Assembly (NCBI GenBank): GCA_902786265.1
Contig: CADACE010000019.1
Span: forward strand, 16,360-80,359
Direction: 5' to 3'
Source: an uncultured Chloroflexota bacterium
Lineage (GTDB): Bacteria > Chloroflexota > Anaerolineae > Anaerolineales > Anaerolineaceae
DNA: 64,000 nucleotides
The notes under the pieces are model-generated. The model was not told the DNA's origin, did not search any database, and saw nothing but the letters and a program-made list of their open reading frames with translations. Of this stretch, positions 52,307 through 60,852 are shown one piece after another; positions within the stretch are counted from its first letter, which is position 1, and every line of letters begins with the position of its first letter. Position numbers and translations under genes: made by a program.

Positions 52307-54535
52307 ATGAAAAAAAAGACAATTCTATGGATCACAGCGATAATCCTGATCATAACCGGAATAACTTTAACGGTTATCAATCGGGATTTATTCCGATTCA
52401 CCTATGAACTATGGCCGGACCTTTTCTTTACACCGGAGACAGCTGACGGCAATGATTACAAAATCGGCTCGTTTGTTGTTTTAAAACCGGGAAAATATAC
52501 GCTGTTTCTTGATCTCTCCGCTGCCGGCAGCGGCAGTATTTTCTGCCTGACAGACAGGGATGGAACGGAGTTTTTTTCTCTGGACATTACTGAACACACA
52601 AACAATACCGCATACCCATTTGAAATCAGCGGGACCGCAAAACAGGTCCAGCCAATCATACGTTATGACACAGAGAATTCTACGATCCGGCTGAACCGCA
52701 TACGCATCACCTCGGACCATGTTTTGTATCGCGAGTCGTTATTCCGTCATATCACAATTTCCGCGGTTATCGTTCTCATTGCATTATGGCTGATAGCCCG
52801 CATTTGTTATCCCGGCAAATTGTGGAAGCTCATGCCGGCTTTTTCGAACCCGAAAAATGAACGTGCACTGCTCCTGCTCATCGGGCTCACACTCATCTCA
52901 TGCATTCCTCTGCTTTCACCCGACACATATACCCGTGGTGAAGATATGTTCTTTCACATTACCCGCATCAAGGGACTCGCGGAAAGTATGAAAGCAGGAT
53001 ATTTTCCCGTACGCAACCAGCTTTATTGGATCCAAAATTACGGTTACGGTGTCGGTTTTTACTATCCGGATGTGTTTTTATATTTTCCGGCGGTGTTGCT
53101 GCTGCTTGGTTTTGAACTGCTGACAGTTTATAAAATATTTCTTATCACATTCACCTTTTTGTCAATTGCATCCGCATGGTTTGCGGGATACAGGATAACA
53201 AACGACCGGACTTCCGCTGCCGCTGCTACGGTATTCTCAGCCTTTTGTTCATACAGGCTGAGCAACATCTACTACAGAGGAGCGCTTGGCGAGACACAGG
53301 CCGCAGCTTTTTATCCGCTTATCATTCTTGGTTTGTATGAAATATTCTACAGAGACAGAGGGAAATGGCCGTATTTCGCATTCGGATTTCTCGGACTGCT
53401 GTTCAGTCATACCATCAGTCTGGTGATTGCGGTCGTATTGACAGCGCTCTTCCTGATCACCCAGGTGCGAAAAATCTTCAAAGATCCGTCCTTACTCATA
53501 CCGCTGATAAAATCAGCTGTTCTCGCTGCAGGCATAGACGCCTTTTTCTGGATGCCCATGTTTGAGCAGACTTTGACTAACCCCGGGCTGCGGATCAACA
53601 AAATATTAGACGGAGCGGTTCCTCTGAACAGAGCAAATTACGCGTTTCCCGTCAAAAATTTATTCAGTATCTTTAAAACATGGGATTTTGCCAGACAGGC
53701 AGAAAGCATTTATCCCGGCTGGAGCCTGCTGCTCGTCCCTGTTCTGAGGATCGGCGTATGGAAGAAGCAGAGCAGACTCATAAAAGCCGCAGATTTCCTG
53801 CTTATCTTTGCTTCTGCCGCAGTATTCATGTGTACGCGGGCCTTCCCATGGGACCTGCCGATTTTCCTTCCTTTTGTAACAAGGATCCAATTTGCCTACC
53901 GCCTGCTGCTCCCGGCAAGCATCATGCTCTGTATTGCCGGATGCATTTATTTTTCAGAATTGGCCCGCCGGAAAAATAAAAATCTGTTGGGAATCGTACT
54001 GGTGCTCTTCTGCTTTTTCAGCACCGCATTTCCGGTTCTTCTTGAGACCATAAACCACCGCACCATCGATAAAAGAGTCTTCATTATGCAGGACAACCGG
54101 GTCAGCGGCGGAGAATACCTGCCATATGGGCTTTCTTTTGATAATAATGACAGAAGCCCGGATACGGTTCATCTTGCGGAAGGGGATGAATATCTCACCA
54201 TAACCTCCCACAAACGGAATAAACTGGGATTCAATTTTTCCTATGAAATCACGCCGGACATGACCGGTGAAGTTCATTTTTCCCTTCCGCTGCTGTATTA
54301 CACCGGTTACCGGGGGAAGCTCACAGCAGAAGACGGCACAATTCTGATTCCGGAAATCACCCCGAATCAGGGACTGGTAAGCCTCAGCAATATGGACATT
54401 CCGCGGGGAACGGTATCCGTCAGTTATCAAAAGACACCGGTCCAGCGGGCATCCGAAATTCTGACACTGCTCACCATCGGTATATTTTTATTCATTTACA
54501 GAAAAAAGCGTTCCATACACTCCCCTTCTGCATAA
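52307..54535 (+). CDS. GT-C-type array protein A4
   Basis: 742 residues from the ATG at 52307, which aligns with the starts of A1 and A3; an ATG at 52289 is also in frame and no RBS decides between them. Plan as A1. The acid pair is E212-D213 in TRGEDMFFHITRIKGL, so one Asp is changed to Glu. YGYGVGFYYPDVF, YYRGALGETQAAAF and GGEYLPYGLS are the other family markers. It is the last gene of the array; no terminator is obvious before the M16 gene. Confidence 0.8.
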   Translation: MKKKTILWITAIILIITGITLTVINRDLFRFTYELWPDLFFTPETADGNDYKIGSFVVLKPGKYTLFLDLSAAGSGSIFCLTDRDGTEFFSLDITEHTNNTAYPFEISGTAKQVQPIIRYDTENSTIRLNRIRITSDHVLYRESLFRHITISAVIVLIALWLIARICYPGKLWKLMPAFSNPKNERALLLLIGLTLISCIPLLSPDTYTRGEDMFFHITRIKGLAESMKAGYFPVRNQLYWIQNYGYGVGFYYPDVFLYFPAVLLLLGFELLTVYKIFLITFTFLSIASAWFAGYRITNDRTSAAAATVFSAFCSYRLSNIYYRGALGETQAAAFYPLIILGLYEIFYRDRGKWPYFAFGFLGLLFSHTISLVIAVVLTALFLITQVRKIFKDPSLLIPLIKSAVLAAGIDAFFWMPMFEQTLTNPGLRINKILDGAVPLNRANYAFPVKNLFSIFKTWDFARQAESIYPGWSLLLVPVLRIGVWKKQSRLIKAADFLLIFASAAVFMCTRAFPWDLPIFLPFVTRIQFAYRLLLPASIMLCIAGCIYFSELARRKNKNLLGIVLVLFCFFSTAFPVLLETINHRTIDKRVFIMQDNRVSGGEYLPYGLSFDNNDRSPDTVHLAEGDEYLTITSHKRNKLGFNFSYEITPDMTGEVHFSLPLLYYTGYRGKLTAEDGTILIPEITPNQGLVSLSNMDIPRGTVSVSYQKTPVQRASEILTLLTIGIFLFIYRKKRSIHSPSA

Positions 54536-54554
54536 ATCTGACACCCGGAACCTG

Positions 54555-54582
54555 AGGACAATCTCAAAACTTTCGGTATAAT
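54555..54582 (+). promoter_or_regulatory. Promoter touching the M16 start codon
   Basis: AGGACA (54555-54560), 16-nt spacer, TATAAT (54577-54582). The A of the ATG is at 54589, seven bases beyond the -10 box, so the predicted transcript starts at or next to the start codon. Confidence 0.6.
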
Positions 54583-54588
54583 AACGAT

Positions 54589-55863
54589 ATGGACACTACT
54601 TACAGCACACACGTACTTGACAACGGACTGACCATCCTTTTGAAAGAAATCCACACCGCACCGGTCATCAGCCACTGGGTCTGGTACCGCGTCGGTTCCC
54701 GCAATGAGATACCGGGGAAAACCGGTCTGTCTCATTGGGTAGAACACATGCAGTTCAAAGGCACACAAGAGTTCCCCTCAGAATTTATCGACAGGGAAAT
54801 ATCCCGTCACGGCGGGCATATGAACGCCTTCACATACCTGGACTGGACAGCTTTCTTTGAAACGATGCCGGCAGATGCCATTGATGCGGCAATCGATATG
54901 GAAGCGGACCGTATGTCCAATTCCCTCTACGACCCGGAAGAGGTGGAATCGGAAAGAACCGTGATCATTTCGGAACGCGAAGGGCAGGAAAATGACCCGA
55001 CCTATCGATTAAACGAAGCCATCCGCAGAGCCGCATTCCCCACACACCCATACGGCACTGAAATTATCGGGCAAAAGGAAGATCTTTATACGCTTTCCCG
55101 TGACGATTTGTACAACCATTACCGTACATACTATACACCGAACAACGCGGTCCTTGTCATGGCAGGAGATTTTGACTCATCGGAAATGCTCAAACGGCTT
55201 GAAACCGCATACAAACATACTCCTGCCCGCGAAGTTCCGAAAACATACATACAGCCGGAAGGTCTGATATCCAGCCCGAAAACAATCGAAGAACACGGAC
55301 CGGCTGACGTAACAACCATGCAGATGGTCTGGCGGGCTCCGGCCGGCAACGATCCGGATATCTTTCCCCTGACGATCCTTGACAGCGTCCTCTCCGGACC
55401 TTCCTCACTCAATATGTTCGGCCGCGGATCGGTTTCAAACCGGACATCGCGTTTTTACCGGAAACTGGTCAAAAGCGGACTGGCCGTGGCCATCGGCGGC
55501 GGATATGTCACCACTATCGATCCGTATATCTACACGCTGTCCGTTTTTGTGCTTCCCGGCCGTGATCCGCTCCTGATCAAGAACCTGGTCCATGAGGAGA
55601 TCGAAAAAATCATCCGCGAAGGGATCACGGAAGCAGAGCTGGCAAAAGCCCGGAAACAAGCCAAAGCCATGTTTGCATACTCCTGTGAAAACATCACCAA
55701 CCAGGCGTATTGGCTTGGATATACATCCATGTTTTCGGACCCGACCTGGTATATAAACTATCTGGATAATCTTTCCAAAGTCACCGTGGATGACGTCATC
55801 GCTGTCACTTCCAAATATTTCCGTCCGGAAAACTGCCTGACCGGAATCTACTCCAGCAACTGA
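54589..55863 (+). CDS. M16-family zinc metallopeptidase (catalytic subunit)
   Basis: 424 residues. The inverted zinc motif H49-W-V-E-H53 is intact, with the distal Glu segment ESERTVIISERE about 75 residues later. A processing-peptidase-like fold of two half-domains fits the length. There is no signal peptide, so it acts in the cytosol. It is followed 12 bases later by a partner that lacks the zinc motif, as in two-chain bacterial M16 enzymes. No RBS is visible; the transcript may be leaderless. Confidence 0.92.
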   Translation: MDTTYSTHVLDNGLTILLKEIHTAPVISHWVWYRVGSRNEIPGKTGLSHWVEHMQFKGTQEFPSEFIDREISRHGGHMNAFTYLDWTAFFETMPADAIDAAIDMEADRMSNSLYDPEEVESERTVIISEREGQENDPTYRLNEAIRRAAFPTHPYGTEIIGQKEDLYTLSRDDLYNHYRTYYTPNNAVLVMAGDFDSSEMLKRLETAYKHTPAREVPKTYIQPEGLISSPKTIEEHGPADVTTMQMVWRAPAGNDPDIFPLTILDSVLSGPSSLNMFGRGSVSNRTSRFYRKLVKSGLAVAIGGGYVTTIDPYIYTLSVFVLPGRDPLLIKNLVHEEIEKIIREGITEAELAKARKQAKAMFAYSCENITNQAYWLGYTSMFSDPTWYINYLDNLSKVTVDDVIAVTSKYFRPENCLTGIYSSN

Positions 55864-55875
55864 AAGGACAAAAAG

Positions 55876-57165
55876 ATGACGCAGCACGATCATAAAAACT
55901 TACCGGGACCGGAAACGATCCTGAGAAAAAGACTGGATAACGGGATCACGGTACTCGTCCGGGAAAATTCATACAGCAGCACAGCGGTCCTTTCAGGCAA
56001 TATGCCCTGCGGATCCTACCTGGACCCGATGGACAAAACCGGACTTGCGGATTTCGCCGCAAGCTGCCTGACCACCGGCACAAAAACGCGTGACTTTCTC
56101 GAGCTCAGCGAATTACTGGAAAGCGCGGGGGCTTCTTTGAATGTCGGGTGCGGTCCGCGAGCCTTCACCTTCAACGGAAGCTGCCTCGCGGAAGATCTGC
56201 CCATGCTGCTGGGTCTGATGCGGGAAGTCATGGACGAACCGGATTTTCCCTCAGACCACCTGGAGATCCACAGACAGCGGATGCTTTCTGCCTATGAACT
56301 GCACCTTCACGACCCGGAAAGCATGGTCAATGAACGCTTTGACCGGCTGCTGTTCGGAGACACACCCTATGGCCGCACCGACTACAGCACGATCCCGGAG
56401 CTAAATTCAATTACCCGAGAAGATCTGCTCGGCTTTCACCGCCGTTATATGGGACCAAGGGACATGATCGTTGCCATCTCCGGCGGTTTGCCGGCTGAAT
56501 TAATGCTGGAAGAATGTGAGAAACTGCTTGGTTCCTGGGAAAAACCGCAGGAAGCCGTTGATCCGGCTGATTATTTTCCGCAAATTCCCGCACCGGCTCA
56601 GGAAATTTCGGAACACATTGAGATCCCGGAAAAAAGTGAAACCGCCCTGCTGATGGGGACAATGGGGCCGTCCCGAAAAAGTCCTGATTACATCCCGGCA
56701 GTCCTGGCCAACAGCATCCTCGGCGAATTCGGGATGATGGGAAGGATCGGCAGTGTCGTAAGAGAAGATAACGGGCTGGCTTACTACGCGGGCTCTTCAC
56801 TGACTTCTCTGACCTACGGCGGCTGCTGGACTATTGAAGCCGGTGTCAACCCCGCCAACACAGAAAAGGCAATTGAATTGATCCGTCGGGAACTGAAGCG
56901 TTTTACCACGGAAAAAGTAAACGCGAAAGAACTGGATGACGTAAAATCATTCTATCTCGGCAGTCTTCCCCTTTCTCTGGAAAGCAACTCCGGCATCGCC
57001 GCGGTGATGGGGACCATGGAAAACTTCAATTTAGGGCTGGACTATCTGGTCCGGCTGCCGGATCTGGTCAAAAACATTACCGCCGAAGAAATTCTTGAAA
57101 CCTCGCGCAAATGGCTCGATCCGGACCGTCTGATCCGCGTAACAGCCGGGACAACGCAGAAATGA
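55876..57165 (+). CDS. M16-family inactive partner subunit
   Basis: 429 residues. Same fold as the preceding gene (LDNGITVLVRENSYSS, GRIGSVVREDNGLAYYAG), but the place of HxxEH reads LADFA, so it cannot hold zinc in the normal way. By analogy with mitochondrial MPP-alpha and two-chain bacterial M16 enzymes it should help substrate binding. RBS AAAGGAC lies upstream. The stop overlaps the acpS start by four bases (ATGA). Confidence 0.9.
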   Translation: MTQHDHKNLPGPETILRKRLDNGITVLVRENSYSSTAVLSGNMPCGSYLDPMDKTGLADFAASCLTTGTKTRDFLELSELLESAGASLNVGCGPRAFTFNGSCLAEDLPMLLGLMREVMDEPDFPSDHLEIHRQRMLSAYELHLHDPESMVNERFDRLLFGDTPYGRTDYSTIPELNSITREDLLGFHRRYMGPRDMIVAISGGLPAELMLEECEKLLGSWEKPQEAVDPADYFPQIPAPAQEISEHIEIPEKSETALLMGTMGPSRKSPDYIPAVLANSILGEFGMMGRIGSVVREDNGLAYYAGSSLTSLTYGGCWTIEAGVNPANTEKAIELIRRELKRFTTEKVNAKELDDVKSFYLGSLPLSLESNSGIAAVMGTMENFNLGLDYLVRLPDLVKNITAEEILETSRKWLDPDRLIRVTAGTTQK

Positions 57166-57551
57166 ATGTTTTAAAAACCGGAATTGACCTGATCGAAGTG
57201 GAACGGTTCCGTTCTCAGAGACCGGAGATACGGAAGCGTTTCATAGACCGTGTCTATACTGAAGCTGAAAAAGATTACTGTGGTAACAATGATCAGCATC
57301 TCGCCGGCCGTTTTGCGGCAAAAGAAGCAGTGGCAAAGGCTTTAGGCTGCGGGATCGGCGAAATCGGCTGGCAGGAGATCGAAATACTCAATGATGAATT
57401 TGGGGCACCTGTGCTTCATCTTCACGGAAAAGCAGCTGAGCGTGCGGAACAAATGAACCTGACGCTCTGGTCAGTTTCGATAACCCACCTGAAAGAATAC
57501 GCGGCGGCAGTTGCTGTCGGAAGCGGACAGTCAGCGGTCAGTGATCTGTGA
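57162..57551 (+). CDS. acpS: Holo-[acyl-carrier-protein] synthase
   Basis: 129 residues from the ATG overlapping the M16 stop; a start 17 codons upstream lacks support. It transfers 4'-phosphopantetheine from CoA to acyl carrier protein. GIDLIEVERF holds the metal Asp, and RFAAKEAVAKALG the catalytic Glu/Lys helix. The C-terminal seven or eight residues (SGQSAVSDL) are encoded by a heptamer array that runs through the stop codon and are probably dispensable. Confidence 0.93.
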   Translation: MNVLKTGIDLIEVERFRSQRPEIRKRFIDRVYTEAEKDYCGNNDQHLAGRFAAKEAVAKALGCGIGEIGWQEIEILNDEFGAPVLHLHGKAAERAEQMNLTLWSVSITHLKEYAAAVAVGSGQSAVSDL

Positions 57552-57553
57552 TC
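57526..57553. repeat. Heptameric tandem array 13 (4 units) across the acpS stop
   Basis: GACAGTC, AGCGGTC, AGTGATC, TGTGATC in phase. The stop TGA at 57549-57551 lies in the last unit, so the array codes the tail of AcpS. Confidence 0.75.
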
Positions 57554-57647
57554 AGAATGCGGCTCAAACAGAATTGATTCCTGCAGATCAGGCTGCGATC
57601 AGCGGAATCAGGCATCTTTGCCTTATGAAAGGAAACCGGAACAAAAT

Positions 57648-58652
57648 ATGAAGAACAAGCTGTTTATGCTGGTCGTCTTATCAATTATCGCGGGAATAGC
57701 CATGGCAGCCTGCGATACGTTATTGGAAAGTTTCCAGCAGACGGACAGCCAGAGCGCGACACTCACAGCGATGGTGACTCCCACAAGCGTGCCGCCGACA
57801 CTGGACCTGAAAGGGAATGAAGTGCTTGAGATGCCGACGTTGGAACCTTATGAGGTGGTATGCGTTTCCATCCTCGAGGACCGCATTCACGGGGGACTCA
57901 TGGAATGGGCATCTGACGCGCCGATATTCGCTTATGTCGCTCCGGCCAACCGTTATTGGGGCTGGTTTTCCGGTGACGCGGTTGTACTTGATTTTTCCGA
58001 TGAGGCAAAAGTTCCGGATGAATTCGGTAACATCCCTGAGGGTTTTTCTCCCAGAGAGATCTCTACCACCGATCTTCACGTTTTTGGTGACTTTGGATTC
58101 AGTCCCGACCATTCCAAACTGGCCTTCACCGCACTGCGGCAAAGTGAGAAGCTTTATACCATCTTTGTCGCTGACTACAACTCTGACCTGAAAGACTTTG
58201 TGGATCTCTTCCCGGATGCGCAGGCAGAAACCGATGCTTTTTCTTCGGACAAATCTGTCATCGAATGGGTCAACAATAATGTTGTCCGCGTCGCTTCAAG
58301 CTGCGGTATTGACTGCGAACGTATCTATTCCGCTGATATCCGCACCGGGAAGCTGACTTTTGAAGAAGAAGTACGCAAACATGGCCACAACGGGCGGGAA
58401 CAGAACAACCATGTGATCGAATACGATGACAGGCTGTACCCGGTAATGAATAACGCCAACTGGTCCCCGGACAACAGCTTTGTCTTTTACACGGATGCAC
58501 GTTATCAGACCTGGATCATCCGTGAATCGACCAAACAGCAGTATCAGCTGCCCGTTGACGGACGTGATGTCCTGCAGACCCTCTGGTCCGCTGATTCACG
58601 GTTTATTGCCATCCGTTTTGAAGATAACATCCGGATTTTTGAGATCCAATAA
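57648..58652 (+). CDS. Lipoprotein with beta-propeller-like repeats
   Basis: 334 residues from the ATG at 57648, with AAAGGA upstream; the ATG at 57618 lies before that RBS. A signal peptide ends at AMAAC, with Cys22 as the probable lipid site. A Thr/Pro linker follows, then PD40-like strands (FGFSPDHSKLAFTA, ANWSPDNSFVFYTD, LWSADSRFIAIRF) that suggest a TolB-type propeller. The outside role is unknown. It ends 10 nt before the M20 gene and is probably cotranscribed with it. Confidence 0.8.
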   Translation: MKNKLFMLVVLSIIAGIAMAACDTLLESFQQTDSQSATLTAMVTPTSVPPTLDLKGNEVLEMPTLEPYEVVCVSILEDRIHGGLMEWASDAPIFAYVAPANRYWGWFSGDAVVLDFSDEAKVPDEFGNIPEGFSPREISTTDLHVFGDFGFSPDHSKLAFTALRQSEKLYTIFVADYNSDLKDFVDLFPDAQAETDAFSSDKSVIEWVNNNVVRVASSCGIDCERIYSADIRTGKLTFEEEVRKHGHNGREQNNHVIEYDDRLYPVMNNANWSPDNSFVFYTDARYQTWIIRESTKQQYQLPVDGRDVLQTLWSADSRFIAIRFEDNIRIFEIQ

Positions 58653-58662
58653 GGAGCACTAT

Positions 58663-59826
58663 ATGGATATACGCAAGAAAGCTGAGCAACTGGAACCCTT
58701 CATCATCGAAAGAAGACGTTTTTACCACCGGATTCCCGAACTTGCCGGAAAAGAAACAGAAACCACCCGCGCAATTGCCGGTGACCTCCGAGCCATGGGC
58801 ATTGAACCGAAGCCTTTCAAAAAATACACAGGACTGACCGCGGAAATCCACGGGAGTCAGCCCGGAAAGACGGTCGTTCTGCGGGCTGATATCGACGCGC
58901 TGAATATCAAGGAAGAAACCGGCCTTCCCTTTGCCAGTGAAAACGGCTGTATGCATGCCTGCGGACATGACTGCCATATTGCCATGCAGCTTGGCGCAGC
59001 CCGTATCCTGAACGAAATGAAAAATGAACTCAAAGGAAACGTGCGGCTGATCTTCCAACCCGCTGAAGAAGGAGGCACAGGTTCCAGATGGGCGATGGAA
59101 GAAGGCGCAATCGACAATGCGGATGTAATTTACGGCACCCATGTATGGGGAACCGTGCGCGCCCCGTTGATCGATATCACGCCCGGATTCCGGATGGCTG
59201 CCTCCAACCGCTTCAGACTGACTATCCGCGGTGTCACAGCCCATGGCAGTGCCCCGCATCTCGGCACAGACGCCATCACCGCATCCTGCTCCATCATCAT
59301 GAACCTGCAGATGCTGGTATCACGTTTTAACTGCGCCACGGATCCCATGGTCCTGACCATCGGAAAGATCAACGGCGGCACCCAGTACAACTGCATCCCG
59401 GATCTCGTGGAGATCGAAGGAACCGTACGCCATTTCCGCACGGATCACAGCATAGAAGAGGAAATGCGCCGTGTGATCGGCGGCGTTGCCGCTGCCCTGA
59501 AGGTGACATGGGAACTGAATTATATCTACCTGAACCAGCCGGTCAACAACTGCTATGATGAGGTGACCCAAATCTGCCGCAATGCCGCGAAGAAACTGTT
59601 CGGCGAGGAATCTCTCACCCATATGCCGACCCTGATGAGCTCGGAAGATTTTTCCTGGTATCTGCAGAAAATCCCGGGCGTTTTTACCTACATCGGCAGC
59701 TCAAACCCGGAAAAAGGGATCACCTCGACCAACCATCAGAACACTTATGATGTGGATGAAGACGTCCTGAAACGCGGCTCTGCCCTGGCGGCCCAATTCG
59801 CGTACGACTTTTTATCCGCCTCCTGA
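58663..59826 (+). CDS. M20-family amidohydrolase (carboxypeptidase/aminoacylase type)
   Basis: 387 residues from the ATG at 58663 with AAGGAG 7 bases upstream; a longer frame from 58480 overlaps the lipoprotein and is rejected. Metal ligands are visible in MHACGHDCHIA, PAEEGG and THVWG; the final His is in TNHQNTYD. It should cleave an N-acyl amino acid or a related amide. The family includes IAA-amino-acid and N-acetyl-diaminopimelate deacetylases; which substrate applies here is open. Confidence 0.92.
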   Translation: MDIRKKAEQLEPFIIERRRFYHRIPELAGKETETTRAIAGDLRAMGIEPKPFKKYTGLTAEIHGSQPGKTVVLRADIDALNIKEETGLPFASENGCMHACGHDCHIAMQLGAARILNEMKNELKGNVRLIFQPAEEGGTGSRWAMEEGAIDNADVIYGTHVWGTVRAPLIDITPGFRMAASNRFRLTIRGVTAHGSAPHLGTDAITASCSIIMNLQMLVSRFNCATDPMVLTIGKINGGTQYNCIPDLVEIEGTVRHFRTDHSIEEEMRRVIGGVAAALKVTWELNYIYLNQPVNNCYDEVTQICRNAAKKLFGEESLTHMPTLMSSEDFSWYLQKIPGVFTYIGSSNPEKGITSTNHQNTYDVDEDVLKRGSALAAQFAYDFLSAS

Positions 59827-59831
59827 TCAAA

Positions 59832-59881
59832 GCGCAAGAGTACAGTCCTCTTGCGCCGGCAAAGCAACACCAAGAGGACTG
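59832..59881. other. Alternative hairpins after the M20 gene
   Basis: GCGCAAGAG (59832-59840) pairs with CTCTTGCGC (59848-59856). The same region, CAGTCCTCTTG (59843-59853), is also fully complementary to CAAGAGGACTG (59871-59881). The two foldings exclude each other. No T-run follows. Confidence 0.5.
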
Positions 59882-59942
59882 CTCCATCCCCCTCTCCACA
59901 TTTCAAATATTCCCCAACCTGACGATCGAATCCACCAGCCAT

Positions 59943-60040
59943 CTGATACCTGAAACCTGACACCTGACGCCTTACTTCCTGCATCCTGATCCCCGGCTTC
60001 TGCCCCTATACCCTATACCCTAAACCCTAATCCCTAAAAT
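59943..60040. repeat. Heptameric tandem array 14 (14 units)
   Basis: Fourteen 7-nt units in unbroken phase, from CTGATAC, CTGAAAC, CTGACAC, CTGACGC through CCTGATC to CTATACC, CTATACC, CTAAACC, CTAATCC, CTAAAAT. The unit changes from a CTGAYAC to a CTAWACC type halfway without losing phase. The last unit meets the stop codon of amrS (60040-60042). Confidence 0.88.
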
Positions 60041-60852
60041 CACACATTCCCGACAAAAACATGCCGCAGGGAATTTCGGGCGATTTCCGCGAGGCGATAG
60101 ACTGTCCGGACAGGTGTCGGCTGGGTATTTCTCATCTCACCTGCCGGGAAAAAGCGGGTGACATGCAGTGTAATTTCCGGGTCGATCTGCGCAATCGTCT
60201 CAGCCAGCTCTTCCATCTCTTTCTCATCGTCATTGAACCCGGGAACGACAAGCGTCGTGACTTCTACATGAGCGCTTTGAGCGGAAAGCCGGATATTTTC
60301 CAACACCGTCCGCAGGTCACCGCCGATCCGTCTGTATTGATCCTCCCGGATCGTCTTCAGGTCGATATTGAGCGCGTCGATCACGGGAAGCAGTTCCTCC
60401 AGCATTTCGGGTGCAGCCATCCCGTTGGTGACGAGTACGTTTTTCAACCCCGCATCATGCGCGGGGAAGGCAGTATCGCGGATAAATTCAGGCATGATGA
60501 GCGGTTCATTATAGGTGTAAGCGATCCCGATATTTCCGTTATCACGAAGGTCAAGGGCCCGTTCGATCAGCATTTCCGGTGAAACCCGGACAGAACGCGT
60601 CCGCCCGCGGGAAATGGAATCATTCTGGCACCAGGGACAGCGCATATTGCAGCCCCAGCTGCCGAGGGAAAGGATCATGCTGCCGGGATAAAAACGGGCA
60701 AGCGGCTTCTTTTCGATCGGGTCCAGGGCAAGTCCCGTGATCTCGCCGTAATTCAGGCTAACGTTCTTCCCTTCCCGCAGCATACGGGTACCGCAGTAAC
60801 CGGGCCGTCCTTCCTGCAGATCACAATGATGGAAACAGACAGAGCATTTCAT
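60040..60852 (-). CDS. amrS: AmmeMemoRadiSam-system radical-SAM enzyme
   Basis: 270 residues. An N-terminal C-x2-C...C-G-T segment (CSVCFHHCDLQ, PGYCGTR) precedes the radical-SAM cluster motif CNMRCPWCQND (C-x3-C-x2-C) near residue 68. AYTYNEPLIMPEF and VTNGMAAPE are typical of the AmmeMemoRadiSam radical-SAM branch, which resembles pyruvate-formate-lyase activases. Reaction unknown. Its start overlaps the stop of the AmrB-AmrA gene by four bases, so the pair forms an operon. Confidence 0.9.
   Translation of the reverse strand: MKCSVCFHHCDLQEGRPGYCGTRMLREGKNVSLNYGEITGLALDPIEKKPLARFYPGSMILSLGSWGCNMRCPWCQNDSISRGRTRSVRVSPEMLIERALDLRDNGNIGIAYTYNEPLIMPEFIRDTAFPAHDAGLKNVLVTNGMAAPEMLEELLPVIDALNIDLKTIREDQYRRIGGDLRTVLENIRLSAQSAHVEVTTLVVPGFNDDEKEMEELAETIAQIDPEITLHVTRFFPAGEMRNTQPTPVRTVYRLAEIARNSLRHVFVGNV

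Noticed and set aside
57111..57161. Longer start for acpS
   Set aside because: The ATG overlapping the M16 stop gives the usual AcpS N-terminus; the longer form overlaps the peptidase frame.
59943..60040. CRISPR-like or telomere-like repeat
   Set aside because: The units are 7 nt, degenerate and uninterrupted; there are no spacers, and the array sits inside a chromosome-like gene context.
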